Shown here: positions 29,607 to 39,221 of the stretch, piece by piece
How the letters are laid out: every line of letters begins with the position of its first letter
Position numbering within the stretch: the stretch's first letter is position 1
Assembly (NCBI RefSeq): GCF_020510525.1
Contig: NZ_CP075188.1
Coordinates: 3,906,001 to 3,970,000, forward strand
Source of the DNA: Quatrionicoccus australiensis
GTDB lineage: Bacteria; Pseudomonadota; Gammaproteobacteria; Burkholderiales; Rhodocyclaceae
Length of the DNA: 64,000 bases
Direction: 5' to 3'
Program-made: the position numbers and the translations under genes
Notes under the pieces: model-generated
What the model saw: only the letters and a program-made list of their open reading frames with translations
What the model was told of the DNA's origin: nothing
Database searches by the model: none

Positions 29607-30308
29607 TCAATACAGGCGCAGCAACTGCGTGATGCCCACGGCAACCAGCAAACCTGCGCTAAGTCCTTCCAGACGCGGCAGCCAGGTGCCGAGCCGGGCT
29701 CGCAACTGCTCACCGAAATACGCCACCACAACGCCATAAACCAGTGACGGTGCGGTTATCGCCCCCAAACCAAAACACAGACCAAGCAGTGCGCCCAAAC
29801 CGGAACTACCGGTCGCCGCAGACGAAATCAGAACCGCGCTCAAGGGTGCGCAAGGTGTCAGCGCCATGCCCACCCCCATCAGGAACAGGCCGAACGGCAT
29901 CATCTGCGTCGCCGCAGGAGGCTTGCGCGATGACCATGCGACAACGGCTTCGCCAGCCGACCCGGCCTTGCACGACGATCCACGGCACCGCCTGGAGAGC
30001 AGGGAAACGCCCACCAGCAGCATCGCCAGGCCGATCGCCAGATGCACCACCCAGCCCTCGACCCCAGCCACGAAACGCGCCCCCCACCAACCGCTGATCG
30101 CACCGAATCCGGAATAAACCGTCAGTCGCCCGAGCGACAGGGGCAGCAGGATTTTCCAGGACTGCCTGACGCCCTGATCCGCATTCAGGAACACCGGCCC
30201 CAGATACGGCAGGCAACTGACCAGACAGGGGCCGAGACCGTAGAGCATGCCCAGCCCCAGTGCCATGGGCAGTCCGATGGCACTGACCGCATCCGGTGCC
30301 AGGCTCAA
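29607..30308 (-). CDS. CcdA/TauE-like (DsbD_2-type) membrane protein
   Basis: A 233-residue polytopic inner-membrane protein with about six helices in two repeats. The first repeat carries GLGPCLVSCLPYLGP and the second ALTPCAPLSAVL. Paired Pro-Cys motifs in helices 1 and 4 are typical of the DsbD/CcdA-like and sulfite-exporter/UreH-like groups, which move reducing equivalents or small ions. A loop after helix 3 is rich in Arg, Cys and Ser (RRCRGSSC), a possible thiol pair. Start TTG 30308 overlaps the activator's stop (TTGA); ATG 30266 is the alternative. Transport versus electron transfer cannot be decided. Confidence 0.65.
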   Translation of the reverse strand: MSLAPDAVSAIGLPMALGLGMLYGLGPCLVSCLPYLGPVFLNADQGVRQSWKILLPLSLGRLTVYSGFGAISGWWGARFVAGVEGWVVHLAIGLAMLLVGVSLLSRRCRGSSCKAGSAGEAVVAWSSRKPPAATQMMPFGLFLMGVGMALTPCAPLSAVLISSAATGSSGLGALLGLCFGLGAITAPSLVYGVVVAYFGEQLRARLGTWLPRLEGLSAGLLVAVGITQLLRLY

Positions 30309-31117
30309 AGCCCGTCCTTCAGATCGGCCAGGTACTCGCTGCGCGCCAGCACCGCCGCGCCGTAAGCCGTCGTGGTCTGCGGATATTCGGGCACCACCAG
30401 CTCCCGCTGCAGTTCGTCCTGGATGGCGGCCACCAGGCCCTTGTTGAGCGCCGGTCCACCATCGAAATAGACCCGATCCTCGATCCCGACCCGCTTGGCG
30501 AGACGAACCGTGCGCTTGGCAATCGAATAATGGATGCCGGCCACGATCTCTTCCTTGCCGTGCCCGTTGGCCAGCAGCCCGATGATTTCCGATTCGGCAA
30601 AGACCGTGCAGGTGCTGTTGATCGACAGCGGCGCCCCTTTGCCGTTGAAGTGGTAATCACCCAGTTCCTCGAGGTCGATATCCATGTTGCGCGCGGCGAC
30701 ATCGAGAAAGCGCCCGGTCCCGGCGGCGCACTTGTCATTCATGACGAAATTCGTCACGCAACCGGCGTCGTCGATCTGGATGGCTTTCGAATCCTGGCCG
30801 CCGATGTTGATGATGGTCCGCACCCCGCCATAGGCCTTTCCGGTTTCGTGGGCACCGATCGCATTGGCGGTGATTTCGCTGATCGAGTCATCGGCCTCCT
30901 TGAACAGTTTCCGGCCGTAACCGGTGGCAATCAGGTATTTAACCTCGCTGCGGTCGACCCCGCTTTTTTCCAGCAAAACGCGCAAGGCTTCCTTGGCGTT
31001 CTTGTGAAAGAGGCTGCCTGAATCGGCGACATGGACACCCTTGATCTTCCCTTCGGCATCAACCAGGGCTACCTTGATGGCGGTCGATCCGATATCGATT
31101 CCTGCGAAATAGCTCAT
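30305..31117 (-). CDS. ATP-dependent activator of double-cubane/2-hydroxyacyl-CoA dehydratase (BadFG/HgdC/YjiL family)
   Basis: A 270-residue ASKHA-fold ATPase. It begins FAGIDIGSTAIKVALVD (phosphate 1 loop), has IGGQDSKAI, and two cysteines, Cys130 (NDKCAAGTGRF) and Cys170 (NSTCTVFAESE). These correspond to the residues that bridge a [4Fe-4S] cluster between the two subunits of HgdC-type activators. DGGPALNKG forms the adenosine loop. Such proteins couple ATP hydrolysis to injection of a very low-potential electron into their partner. Its ATG overlaps the stop of the partner gene at 31114 (ATGA), so both are made together. Confidence 0.9.
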   Translation of the reverse strand: MSYFAGIDIGSTAIKVALVDAEGKIKGVHVADSGSLFHKNAKEALRVLLEKSGVDRSEVKYLIATGYGRKLFKEADDSISEITANAIGAHETGKAYGGVRTIINIGGQDSKAIQIDDAGCVTNFVMNDKCAAGTGRFLDVAARNMDIDLEELGDYHFNGKGAPLSINSTCTVFAESEIIGLLANGHGKEEIVAGIHYSIAKRTVRLAKRVGIEDRVYFDGGPALNKGLVAAIQDELQRELVVPEYPQTTTAYGAAVLARSEYLADLKDGL

Positions 31118-32325
31118 GTCCGTTGCTGCCTTTTCCGGGTCTTGATGGATTCGAGAAAAGCCTCGATCCGGGTCGATAACTGCCCCATGTCGTCCGGGCT
31201 GTAGTCGGTTTCGATGTACAGCATCGGAATGCCCGCCTTGTTCAGGGCATCCGAAACGCTGCGCTGCTCCATTTCGTAAACCTGGCAACCGGCAAAGGAT
31301 TGATAGACGACTCCATCGGCCTTGAAAGTGCTTGCCAGTTCGAGCAAGCGACGCAGGCGATCATCGTTGCGGGTAAAGATCGGGCAGGTGCAGGGCTTGA
31401 GATACTTGTCGGCCAGACTGTCGACCATGTCGTTGAGCAGCCATTCGTCGACCGCCGTCATGTCGTAGAGCATGCGGTTGGCCGAACAGGTTTCGTCAGC
31501 CACCACGACGCCGCCGGCCTGCTCGATGAGCAGGGGCAGCTTCAGGTTCGGGAAGATCGGCGGCGAACCGGTAAACACAATGCGCGGCGCTTTTTTCTGG
31601 GCGGCGTTGAAAGCCGCTTTTTCGCGTTCGGCCAATTCGAGATTCAGCACTTCGAGCGCAGCAGTCCACCGCTCGATATCGTCAAAAAAGTAGGCATTGG
31701 TGACCAGAAAGGCATCCTTGCCGAGAAATACCGAGGGCGAACTCTTCCGGAAGCCGTTCATCTTCCGGAAAGCAGCCTGGGCGCGGGCCGTCTTGGCCAT
31801 CGCTGCGCGCAGTTTCGGCTTGGTCAGTTTTTCGCCGGTCAGGGCGCGCAGACGTTCCGAGAACTGTCGGACCGAACGCTGCCAATAGACTCGCGAGGCT
31901 TCGCTTTCCTTGACGTTGGGAAACTCCAGGTCATGTACGACATGGCCCATCCCTTCCATCATCGCGCTGGATTTCTTTTTCTGGTCGCAGGTCGTCGGAT
32001 TGACGATGAGGTCGAGCTTGCCCAGTTTGGGAATGGCGTTCTCGGAACACAGCATGCCCAGTGTCGCCTTGACCAGCGAACAGGATTTGGCCGGCATGAA
32101 ATCGGCGCCGATCTGGTCGTAGTGATACGACCCATTGCACAGCCGGACCGGCGAGGCGCCGTGCGCATAAATCAGTTCCTCCGGGGCCTGGATGCAGGTG
32201 ATGCCGACCTGCGGTCCCTGCCTCTCCAGCGACTCGCCGCGGATATAGACCTTGCGGAACAAATCGTAGAAATAGCTCATCCCGGCCGGATTTTCGAGAA
32301 AGTCATCGACGATGTGATCAAGCAT
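31114..32325 (-). CDS. Double-cubane-cluster protein-like reductase (HgdB/YjiM family)
   Basis: A 403-residue member of the 2-hydroxyglutaryl-CoA dehydratase D-component family, with GITCIQAPEELIYAHG at the start. Cysteines lie at 44, 63, 82, 93, 113, 280, 312, 314 and 347, several in family-conserved positions (NPTTCDQKKK, ADETCSANRM, QSFAGCQVYE). The stand-alone single-subunit form paired with an activator matches the YjiM/YjiL type, whose studied relative carries an [Fe8S9] double-cubane cluster and reduces small molecules in an ATP-dependent way. No second dehydratase subunit or CoA-pathway gene is nearby. ATG 32325 has GGAGG upstream. Substrate unknown. Confidence 0.8.
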   Translation of the reverse strand: MLDHIVDDFLENPAGMSYFYDLFRKVYIRGESLERQGPQVGITCIQAPEELIYAHGASPVRLCNGSYHYDQIGADFMPAKSCSLVKATLGMLCSENAIPKLGKLDLIVNPTTCDQKKKSSAMMEGMGHVVHDLEFPNVKESEASRVYWQRSVRQFSERLRALTGEKLTKPKLRAAMAKTARAQAAFRKMNGFRKSSPSVFLGKDAFLVTNAYFFDDIERWTAALEVLNLELAEREKAAFNAAQKKAPRIVFTGSPPIFPNLKLPLLIEQAGGVVVADETCSANRMLYDMTAVDEWLLNDMVDSLADKYLKPCTCPIFTRNDDRLRRLLELASTFKADGVVYQSFAGCQVYEMEQRSVSDALNKAGIPMLYIETDYSPDDMGQLSTRIEAFLESIKTRKRQQRT

Positions 32326-32377
32326 GACCTCCGCCTCACGCGCCTGCCGGCTCTGGTGAAACGGAACGGGCTGGCGC

Positions 32378-33379
32378 TCAGGACTTCGGTTGGTCAAGAT
32401 GGATTCCTTTGTGCATGCGTTTGATGAATCCCGCTTCGGTCGATTCAAAGAAGGTAATGGTGGCAAACTTGGCCTTCAGGGCGCCGGGTTCCGGGCAGGA
32501 GGCAACACACTTGAGGCACAGCGTGCAGTCGTCCATCATGATTCGCGGGTTGCTGACGTCGTCGGCAATTTCCTTGATCTCCATGTCGCAAACCCGATAG
32601 CAATCACCGCAGCGCGTACATTTGCTGCCGTCCTTTTTCAGGGTGAGCAGGGCCGGTTTGGAAATCAGGTAATGCAGGGCGCTCATCGGGCAGAAGAAGC
32701 AGAAGAAGCGCTTCTTGACGAAAGCGCCGACGAAAAACAGGCCAGCGACCACCATGCCCAGGGTTGTCATGACCATTTTTGCCGTCGTCGAGAAGTCGAT
32801 CGTCCAGTGATCGAATTTTCCGGTCAGGGTCGGAATGATCATCCGGCCGGGACAAATCATGCAGAAAGGCGACCCCATGTCCTTCGAGAACCAGCCGGCG
32901 CCGATACCGAGCGGGATCAGCAGCATCAGGGCAAGCAGGACGTACTTGATCTGCGCCAGCACGCGGAATTGTTCCAGGGTATAGCGCCCGTAACGAATGC
33001 CCAGGCGGCGGCGCAATGCGGTAATCCAGTCCTGGATCGTGCCGAGCGGGCAGGCCAGCCCGCACCAGCCCTTGTTGAAAACGATGAACCACAGGCCGAA
33101 AGTCAGAAAGCCGGTCAGGATGGTCAGGGCGGCGGTGCTGAACAGCTTCTCCCACTTCCAGGCGAACTGGTGTTGCAGCGGGATCAGGTAGCACATCCCG
33201 CCGCGTCCTTCGGTGTTGTAGCCGCAGGAAAAGGTCGGCAGGTTGTTGCCGAGATTGATCCCGACATAGCCGCCATAGACGAACAAAATGAAAAAGGACA
33301 ACTGGAGCCAGAAGCGGAAACGGTTCCAGTCGACCATGTCGAAAGCGGCCTTCACTCGCCCCACCTCAGCTCCCTTCAC
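32378..33379 (-). CDS. NapH-type membrane polyferredoxin
   Basis: A 333-residue inner-membrane iron-sulfur protein with four to five helices. Membrane-proximal Cys motifs CGLACPLG, CMICPGR and CFFCPMS are followed by a C-terminal ferredoxin domain with two [4Fe-4S] sites (CTRCGDCYRVC and CTLCLKCVASC). NapH and NosR/CcoG-like proteins pass quinol-derived electrons to periplasmic or cytoplasmic partners. Here the ferredoxin tail could feed the activator of the next gene. Start is GTG 33379 (overlapping the previous stop by 14 bases), with GTG 33364 better spaced from AGGGAG. No NapG or nitrate reductase genes are adjacent. Confidence 0.85.
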   Translation of the reverse strand: MKGAEVGRVKAAFDMVDWNRFRFWLQLSFFILFVYGGYVGINLGNNLPTFSCGYNTEGRGGMCYLIPLQHQFAWKWEKLFSTAALTILTGFLTFGLWFIVFNKGWCGLACPLGTIQDWITALRRRLGIRYGRYTLEQFRVLAQIKYVLLALMLLIPLGIGAGWFSKDMGSPFCMICPGRMIIPTLTGKFDHWTIDFSTTAKMVMTTLGMVVAGLFFVGAFVKKRFFCFFCPMSALHYLISKPALLTLKKDGSKCTRCGDCYRVCDMEIKEIADDVSNPRIMMDDCTLCLKCVASCPEPGALKAKFATITFFESTEAGFIKRMHKGIHLDQPKS

Positions 33380-34370
33380 TGAAGCGGACTTCCTGGAAGG
33401 GCTTTACCCGGCGCCGGCGATAGAGATAAACCCCCAGCCCGCCGAAAGCGAGCACGAATACGGCAATACCGAGGCCATAGGCGTAAGACTTGTAGTCATT
33501 GGGTGATGGCGCGTATTTGCCGGACAGGGTGGCCTGATAATGGACTTTCTTATAGGCACTTCCCTGGAGCGTGCCGGCCTCGGCCACCTCGCGGTCGGCG
33601 ACCAGGACAAAGTTTTCCTTGGTACGGCGACGGAAGTCGTTCCAGGCCGGAAAGTAATCGCGAATCAGCGTAAATTCGACGACGCCCTGTTCGTTCGAGA
33701 TGGCCTTCTTTTGCCAGCCCTGCTGCGTCAGCATGGTGACCGGCACCCCGGCCAGCGGCTGGCCGCGGCCAAGCACGGTGAACTGCAGCGTGTCACCCGA
33801 AACGATACGGGTGAACAGCTTCTCCTTGTCCATGTGTTGGCGCACCAACTCGAGCGGCTGCTCCGGATCGCTGATCGCCTTGAGTTGCTCGGGGGCAACC
33901 TCGCGTTCGCAGCAACTTCCCTTGAGCACTTCCGCCTTGGCTGTCTGGACCCATAGGGTTTGCTCGCTCAACAACTCACGACGGGCGTAAGCATTGTTGA
34001 AGCCGAGTTCCTTGAACTCCATTTTGCTGTGCGCCAGGCCGCTTGCCGGCGTCTGATCGACCGTACTACGCTTACCGAGCGCATCACGCAAAAGCAGTTT
34101 GCCGGAGAACGCTTTCTCGTCGAGGTAGGCCGCATCGGACAACTGATCGCCCTCTCGGAACCAAAGGCGCTTGGTCGAGTTGTGAATGGTGTCAGCCTCC
34201 TCGCCGTTCATCACGGCATCGGTATTGCCATGCGCGTGCGTCGCCGCAGGCTGTGCCTTTTTCGGTGCGCTGTCGGTCAGCCAGAACAACTCGGGCGCCG
34301 CCTGGGCCGCGCCGGGAACGAACAACAGGGCGGCAAGCAATAGCGCAGCAAAATGAACCGGAGATTTCAT
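33366..34370 (-). CDS. Periplasmic DUF4198-like protein with C-terminal membrane anchor
   Basis: About 334 residues from ATG 34370 (GAAAGGGG upstream). A signal peptide ending in GAAQA is followed by a periplasmic part and one C-terminal helix (YAYGLGIAVFVLAFGGLGVYLY) with an Arg-Arg-Arg-Arg tail. The central region has a DUF4198/carboxypeptidase-regulatory-like beta domain (VSGDTLQFTVLGRGQPLAGV... and DREV). A Cys-Cys pair (GSCCERE) precedes it. Such proteins often accompany metal or siderophore uptake genes. Here it lies between the PepSY protein and the polyferredoxin. Function unproven. Confidence 0.6.
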   Translation of the reverse strand: MKSPVHFAALLLAALLFVPGAAQAAPELFWLTDSAPKKAQPAATHAHGNTDAVMNGEEADTIHNSTKRLWFREGDQLSDAAYLDEKAFSGKLLLRDALGKRSTVDQTPASGLAHSKMEFKELGFNNAYARRELLSEQTLWVQTAKAEVLKGSCCEREVAPEQLKAISDPEQPLELVRQHMDKEKLFTRIVSGDTLQFTVLGRGQPLAGVPVTMLTQQGWQKKAISNEQGVVEFTLIRDYFPAWNDFRRRTKENFVLVADREVAEAGTLQGSAYKKVHYQATLSGKYAPSPNDYKSYAYGLGIAVFVLAFGGLGVYLYRRRRVKPFQEVRFSEGS

Positions 34371-34402
34371 GGGAAGACCCCTTTCCTGGTTTTGAAAGAT
34401 AT

Positions 34403-35656
34403 TCACGCTTCGATCGGCGCCGCTGCCTGTTGCTCAGATACCGGTGTCTGGCGCGCCCGGCGCCGCATGGCCAGGTCCTTTTCGCTACGGTGCTTGCGCA
34501 ACCAGACGTTGAAGCCGGTCACGCACATCGCCAGCAGGGCCAATGAACAGAGACAGATGATGATCTGGCCGGCCAGGCCGAATGCCACGCCGGAATGCAG
34601 AGGCATTTGCCAGGCAATAAAGGTATCGGCACCACTGCGATTGGCTGCCAAGCGGGTCGAACTCACTACGCCATCGCGCATGCGGACATACACCGTGTTG
34701 TTGCCAATCGGCGCGACATCCGTCGGCAGCTTGAGGCGTACGGCGTATAGCCCCTTGGTGAAATCACGATTTACATAGCTGACCCGGGCCTCCGGCAAAA
34801 CCTGCAAGGCCGCTGCGGCAGCCTGCTCGGGAGGCACAATCGAGTCGTCCAGCCCGACCTTCCCGGCACTGGCTACGGTCGACGTGCTGGAAATCGGAGA
34901 AAACACGCCAATGACCGGTTTGACCAGGTCCGGCAAATTGAAATAGGCCGAGCTGAATGCAACCACGATCATCACCGGCAAGGTCAGCAAACTGGCTGAA
35001 CGATGCAGGTCATAATTGAGTTTGTATCCGCCCTGGCGGGAGCGAATGCCCAGCAGCGGCCGCCACGCCTTGATGCTGCGCCAGAGTCGCGGCCAGGCCA
35101 GCGTCAGACCGAGAAAGCTCGACAGCAGCCAGACCAGGGCACTTCCTCCCATCAGCCAGACGCCCCATTTTTCGAGAAACAGGGAGTAATGCAGACGCAG
35201 CATGAAGGGAATGAAGTTGACACGGTCGACCGCGAAATCGGAGGTATTTCTCTGTCCGAGGATTTCACCGCTATACGGATTCACAAATACCTGATTGAAA
35301 GCAACGGCCGACTTCATGCCCGGCACATGCTTGTGCACGACATGCGCGTCCATCCGCGATTTCAGGGAAACCCGCAACGCCTCATCCGGTGCTGCCGGAT
35401 AAGTCAGGGTCGAAACCAAAGCGTCGGGAAAGGCTGTCTCGATCCGCCCGATCAGCTCCAACTGTGGCAAGGCCTTGTCCCCCGGCTGAACCTTGAACAG
35501 TTGCGGGTTCAGAAAGGCGTCGATTTCCCAGCGAAAGGAAACAAATACGCCGGTGAACGCAGCCACAAAAAGAAAGGCCAGCAGGGCGAGCCCGCTCCAG
35601 CGATGGAGCTTGGTGATCAATTGCCGGCTCTTGCCGGTCAGCGCCAGGGAAGACAT
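34403..35656 (-). CDS. PepSY-associated transmembrane protein
   Basis: A 417-residue PepSY_TM protein with four helices. The first is in KLHRWSGLALLAFLFVAAFTG (the HRW motif), then a periplasmic PepSY region with YSGEILGQRN and LHYSLF, helices at about 180-200 and 245-265 (LNYDLHRSASLLTLPVMIVVAFS) and a last helix QIIICLCSLALLAMCVTG. The histidines in the helices are potential haem ligands. PepSY_TM proteins next to TonB receptors are thought to reduce imported ferric complexes. Start ATG 35656 has GAGG upstream; ATG 35671 is possible. Confidence 0.82.
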   Translation of the reverse strand: MSSLALTGKSRQLITKLHRWSGLALLAFLFVAAFTGVFVSFRWEIDAFLNPQLFKVQPGDKALPQLELIGRIETAFPDALVSTLTYPAAPDEALRVSLKSRMDAHVVHKHVPGMKSAVAFNQVFVNPYSGEILGQRNTSDFAVDRVNFIPFMLRLHYSLFLEKWGVWLMGGSALVWLLSSFLGLTLAWPRLWRSIKAWRPLLGIRSRQGGYKLNYDLHRSASLLTLPVMIVVAFSSAYFNLPDLVKPVIGVFSPISSTSTVASAGKVGLDDSIVPPEQAAAAALQVLPEARVSYVNRDFTKGLYAVRLKLPTDVAPIGNNTVYVRMRDGVVSSTRLAANRSGADTFIAWQMPLHSGVAFGLAGQIIICLCSLALLAMCVTGFNVWLRKHRSEKDLAMRRRARQTPVSEQQAAAPIEA

Positions 35657-35733
35657 AGCTTGCCTCGTCATATCGGGATAACGGAAAGAACGTCGGACAG
35701 GGGCGCGACCGGGGCCGGCACCTGTCCGAGCGA

Positions 35734-38046
35734 TCAGAAGGAGGCCGAGACCTGCAGCGCCAGATTGCGTCCCGGCATCAGGTAATACTCGTAGTACTTC
35801 TTGTCGAAGACGTTGTTCACCAGGAAGCTCGCCTTGAAGTTCCTGTCGATTTGATAGGAGAGCTTCATGTCGGATACCCAATACTTCGACACCCCGCCAT
35901 AGACGTTCTTTTCGGTGTCGCTGTTGGTCGCATTGGAATAAGTCAGACCGCTATAGCGCGACAGCCAGCTGCCGGACCACTGGTGATACTTGGCGTCCAA
36001 CCCCAGGCTGGCCATGTTCTTCGGAACAAATACCAATTGCTTGTCGAGCAGGCCGGTACCGGTGTTGTCCTTGGTGATCCGCGCATCGGTATAGGTATAG
36101 CTGGCACTGGCCCGCAGCCAGCGCGTCAGCGGCATGTCGCCGCTCAGCTCCACCCCTTTGGTCAGGCCTTCGGCGGCGTTGGTTTTCTGGCTGAGAATGG
36201 TGACCGTAGCCGGAATGGATGCCGTGTAAGGCCCGGTGTAGGTGGTTTCCTTCGAATAGATCATGTCGCTGATCTTGGTATGGAAATACGCCATCCGGAT
36301 GTTTGCTCCATTCTTCAGGTTGATTTCCGTTCCCAGATCCCAGGCCTGGGCTTTTTCCGGCTTGAGATTGAAATCGGAAGTAATCAGCTTGGCACCGGAA
36401 ACAGTATCGGCGGCATACAGGTCGTACAGGGTCGGCGCGCGGAAAGCATTCCCCATCGACGACTTCAGGGTCACCCCGTCAATCAGCTTGTAGACCAGGG
36501 CAACACGCGGGCTCAGTGCTGAATAGGAGTGCTCATCGACATTGACCAGCGGATTGATGCCCGCCGGCTTCTTGATCGTTCCATGCGTAGACCAGTCGTC
36601 ATAACGCGCCCCGAGATAGAGGGTAGCGGCGGAGGTGAGGCTGTATTGATCCTGGATAAAAATCGAATTGGTCCGGGTGTAACCATCTGCACTGTCCGTC
36701 GTTGCCGTTTTGCTGTCGTCGTTACGCCAGTCGGAAACGGTATAGACCCGGCGATTGAGTTGCCCGGTATTGACGGCCAGCCCGGTAACGATGAAATGAT
36801 CGTTGCCGGCGCCAAAGCTCAACTGAAGCTGTGCATCGTTCGTGATGTTCGGCGTATGCGTTGCCGTACCTGGACCACCGGAATAGGAAGTTGCCGCTGT
36901 AGTCCCCTTGGACAGGTAGAAAGCATCGCGGTCGAAACGGGAAACGTCGAACTTGAGCAAATAGTCGCCGAAGATCTTGCCTTCGTAACCGGCAAAATAG
37001 CGCTTATCAACTTTCGAGTTCTCACCGGGCAGGGAAAGCGAGGCTTCCGTCAGGCTGGCAATGCGTTTTCCGTCAATCTGCAGGTTGGTCGCTGGAAGAG
37101 TGACGTCACCGGCCGCACTCTTCAGGTAAAGGTTGTACGGGCTGTAACCGATCTTGCTGTCATAGTAGGTAAGCCCTGCCTTGACCTTGCTATCCGGCGA
37201 GATGTCATAAAACAGGGTGGCATTGAAATTCTGGGCGGTCGATGCAACCGCCCCCTTGTCACCGATGATGTACTGCGTCACACCCGTGTTATCGACTGTC
37301 TTCGTCCACCCCGAAACCGCTGTCGTACATGTGCCGCAAGCACCGGGCTTGACCGTGAGAAAGTCATTCTTGGCATATCCCTCCATCTTCTGGTGGTAAT
37401 AGCTCAAGGAAACTCCGAGGCCGCTCGCGAAGCGATCGCGATAGCCAAACTCATACTTGGTCCGCTCGCCATCGCCAAAGCCCTGCGTATAGCCGGCATT
37501 GATCTCGCGTTTGGTCGGTGCCTTGGTGATCACGTTGATCACGCCACCAATGGCATCGCTGCCATATAGCGAGGAGGAAACGCCGGGCACGACTTCGATC
37601 CGCTCGACATCCCCCAGGCCAAGCGTGGAGAGATTCAGGTTGCCCGAATTAGCATCGGCCAGGCTAGCCACGCCGTCGATCACCACCTTGGTTCTTGCCC
37701 CGTAGGCCCCGCGCAGCGAAATGATGGACGATCCGGCATCGCGGCTCGTATTGCCGACCGCGCCTCCGCGCAGATAAAGAGCAGGAACCTGAGCCGTCAG
37801 CACGTCGCCGAGGCGAATTGCATTCGAGTTTTCAATCTTGCTGGCGGTAATCACCGAAACATTGGACGGCGCTTCGGCTGTCGCTTGTTCAATCTTTGAA
37901 GCACTGACTACAACGTGGGAAAGCTGGCTGTCTTCATCGGCAAACGCTGGTGCAAATGTGCCGGCAAAAGCGCTGGCCACCAGCGCGCCTAGTATTTTCC
38001 GACGAAAGGCAGGGGCGCAGACGTCAGGCAGGTGCGTATTTTTCAT
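35734..38046 (-). CDS. TonB-dependent outer-membrane receptor (first of cluster)
   Basis: A 770-residue receptor from ATG 38046. The signal region spans about 40 residues (ILGALVASAFAGTFAPAFA), followed by the TonB box region QLSHVVVSASK and a plug with AIRLGDVLTAQVPALYLRGG, KVVIDGVASL and IEVVPGVSSSLYGSDAIGGVINVITK. The 22-strand barrel ends in aromatic QVSASF. It resembles catecholate/colicin-type receptors. An insert in an early barrel loop carries Gly-Ala-Cys-Gly-Thr-Cys. It follows exbD after 50 bases. Ligand unknown; the PepSY neighbour suggests a metal complex. Confidence 0.9.
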   Translation of the reverse strand: MKNTHLPDVCAPAFRRKILGALVASAFAGTFAPAFADEDSQLSHVVVSASKIEQATAEAPSNVSVITASKIENSNAIRLGDVLTAQVPALYLRGGAVGNTSRDAGSSIISLRGAYGARTKVVIDGVASLADANSGNLNLSTLGLGDVERIEVVPGVSSSLYGSDAIGGVINVITKAPTKREINAGYTQGFGDGERTKYEFGYRDRFASGLGVSLSYYHQKMEGYAKNDFLTVKPGACGTCTTAVSGWTKTVDNTGVTQYIIGDKGAVASTAQNFNATLFYDISPDSKVKAGLTYYDSKIGYSPYNLYLKSAAGDVTLPATNLQIDGKRIASLTEASLSLPGENSKVDKRYFAGYEGKIFGDYLLKFDVSRFDRDAFYLSKGTTAATSYSGGPGTATHTPNITNDAQLQLSFGAGNDHFIVTGLAVNTGQLNRRVYTVSDWRNDDSKTATTDSADGYTRTNSIFIQDQYSLTSAATLYLGARYDDWSTHGTIKKPAGINPLVNVDEHSYSALSPRVALVYKLIDGVTLKSSMGNAFRAPTLYDLYAADTVSGAKLITSDFNLKPEKAQAWDLGTEINLKNGANIRMAYFHTKISDMIYSKETTYTGPYTASIPATVTILSQKTNAAEGLTKGVELSGDMPLTRWLRASASYTYTDARITKDNTGTGLLDKQLVFVPKNMASLGLDAKYHQWSGSWLSRYSGLTYSNATNSDTEKNVYGGVSKYWVSDMKLSYQIDRNFKASFLVNNVFDKKYYEYYLMPGRNLALQVSASF

Positions 38047-38096
38047 GAGAAGGTATTTCCGGAAATATCGGATGAAATAAGAAGGAATAGCGGGAA

Positions 38097-38510
38097 TCAG
38101 CGCGCTTCCTGCGGCTGCGTCACGAATGCGATCTTCATCAGGCCGTTGCGCTGCGCTGCTGCCATCACGTCGGCGACGACTTCGTAGCGGGTCGAGCGGT
38201 CGGCGCGCAGGTGCAACTCGGGGTTGCCGGCGGTGAGTCCGGCGAAGCGCGCATCGAGTGCGTCGCGGTGCACCGCCTCGCCGTCGAGGAAAACGATGCC
38301 TTGCGCGTCGATCGCCAACTGGATGACGAGCGGCTTGTCGTCGAGCTTGCTCGAGCTGACCTGCGGCAGATCGACCGGGATCGCCTGGTGAAAGAGCGGT
38401 GCGGTGATGATGAAGATAACGAGCAGGACGAGCATCACGTCGACCAGCGGCGTCGTGTTGATGTCGGCCATGGGCATGTTCTGGCCTTCGCCGAAGGAAC
38501 CGAAAGACAT
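38097..38510 (-). CDS. exbD: ExbD/TolR-family biopolymer transport protein
   Basis: A 137-residue inner-membrane protein with one N-terminal helix (LVDVMLVLLVIFIITAPLF) carrying the essential Asp (NTTPLVD) and a periplasmic domain. With ExbB it forms the proton-driven motor of TonB. It starts 9 bases after the exbB stop. Confidence 0.92.
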   Translation of the reverse strand: MSFGSFGEGQNMPMADINTTPLVDVMLVLLVIFIITAPLFHQAIPVDLPQVSSSKLDDKPLVIQLAIDAQGIVFLDGEAVHRDALDARFAGLTAGNPELHLRADRSTRYEVVADVMAAAQRNGLMKIAFVTQPQEAR

Positions 38511-38519
38511 CGCCGCTCC

Positions 38520-39206
38520 CTACGCTGCTTTGGCCAGCGCATAGCGCGAGCCGGTGGTCAGGAATGTATGCAGGTCGTGCGCGAAGCCGTCGAGGTAGGC
38601 GGCCGACAGGCGGTTGGCGCGGTTCAGTGCGTTGTAGGCGAGCACAGCGGGAATCGCGACGAACAGGCCGGCGGCCGTCATGATCAGCGCCTCGCCGACC
38701 GGCCCGGCGACCTTGTCGAGCACCACCTGGGTGGCGCCGGAGAGACCGACCAGCGCGTGGTAGATGCCCCATACCGTACCGAACAGGCCGATGAAGGGCG
38801 CCGTCGAACCGACCGAGGCGAGCAGGGTCAGGCCCGATTCACAGCGCGCCTGGGCATGCACCATGTAGTTGCGCAGGCTGCGCGTCAGCACTTCGCTGAC
38901 CGAGATGCCGCCGCCTATCGTCACTTCCTTCTGCTGCGCATGCATTTTCGCGACATGCGCCGCGGTATCGGCCATGCCGGCAAAGATGCCGGTCGTATCC
39001 TTTTCCCGGATGGCGGCCAGGCCGCGCTCGAGATCGGCGGCGCCCCAGAAGGCGTCGAAGGCCTGATCGATGCTACGGTTGAGCTTCAACTGGGCAAAGA
39101 AGCGGCTGCCGATGATCGCCCAGCTGAGCAGCGAAAGAATGGCCAGCACGACCGCGATGGAATGGGTGACGATATCGCCCTGGTTCCAGAAATGCATGAT
39201 GCCCAT
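38520..39206 (-). CDS. exbB: ExbB/MotA-TolQ-family proton channel protein
   Basis: A 228-residue inner-membrane protein with three helices: near residues 15-35 (SIAVVLAILSLLSWAIIG), then ASVGSTAPFIGLFGTVWGIYHAL and AGLFVAIPAVLAYN, both characteristic of ExbB/TolQ. It forms the proton channel with ExbD. It lies between tonB (15-base gap) and exbD. Confidence 0.93.
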   Translation of the reverse strand: MGIMHFWNQGDIVTHSIAVVLAILSLLSWAIIGSRFFAQLKLNRSIDQAFDAFWGAADLERGLAAIREKDTTGIFAGMADTAAHVAKMHAQQKEVTIGGGISVSEVLTRSLRNYMVHAQARCESGLTLLASVGSTAPFIGLFGTVWGIYHALVGLSGATQVVLDKVAGPVGEALIMTAAGLFVAIPAVLAYNALNRANRLSAAYLDGFAHDLHTFLTTGSRYALAKAA

Positions 39207-39221
39207 GAATGACTCCTGATC

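Noticed and set aside
31114..32325. True 2-hydroxyglutaryl-CoA or benzoyl-CoA pathway
   Set aside because: Only one catalytic subunit is present and no CoA transferase, acyl-CoA dehydrogenase or second subunit gene is nearby; the YjiM/double-cubane type fits better.
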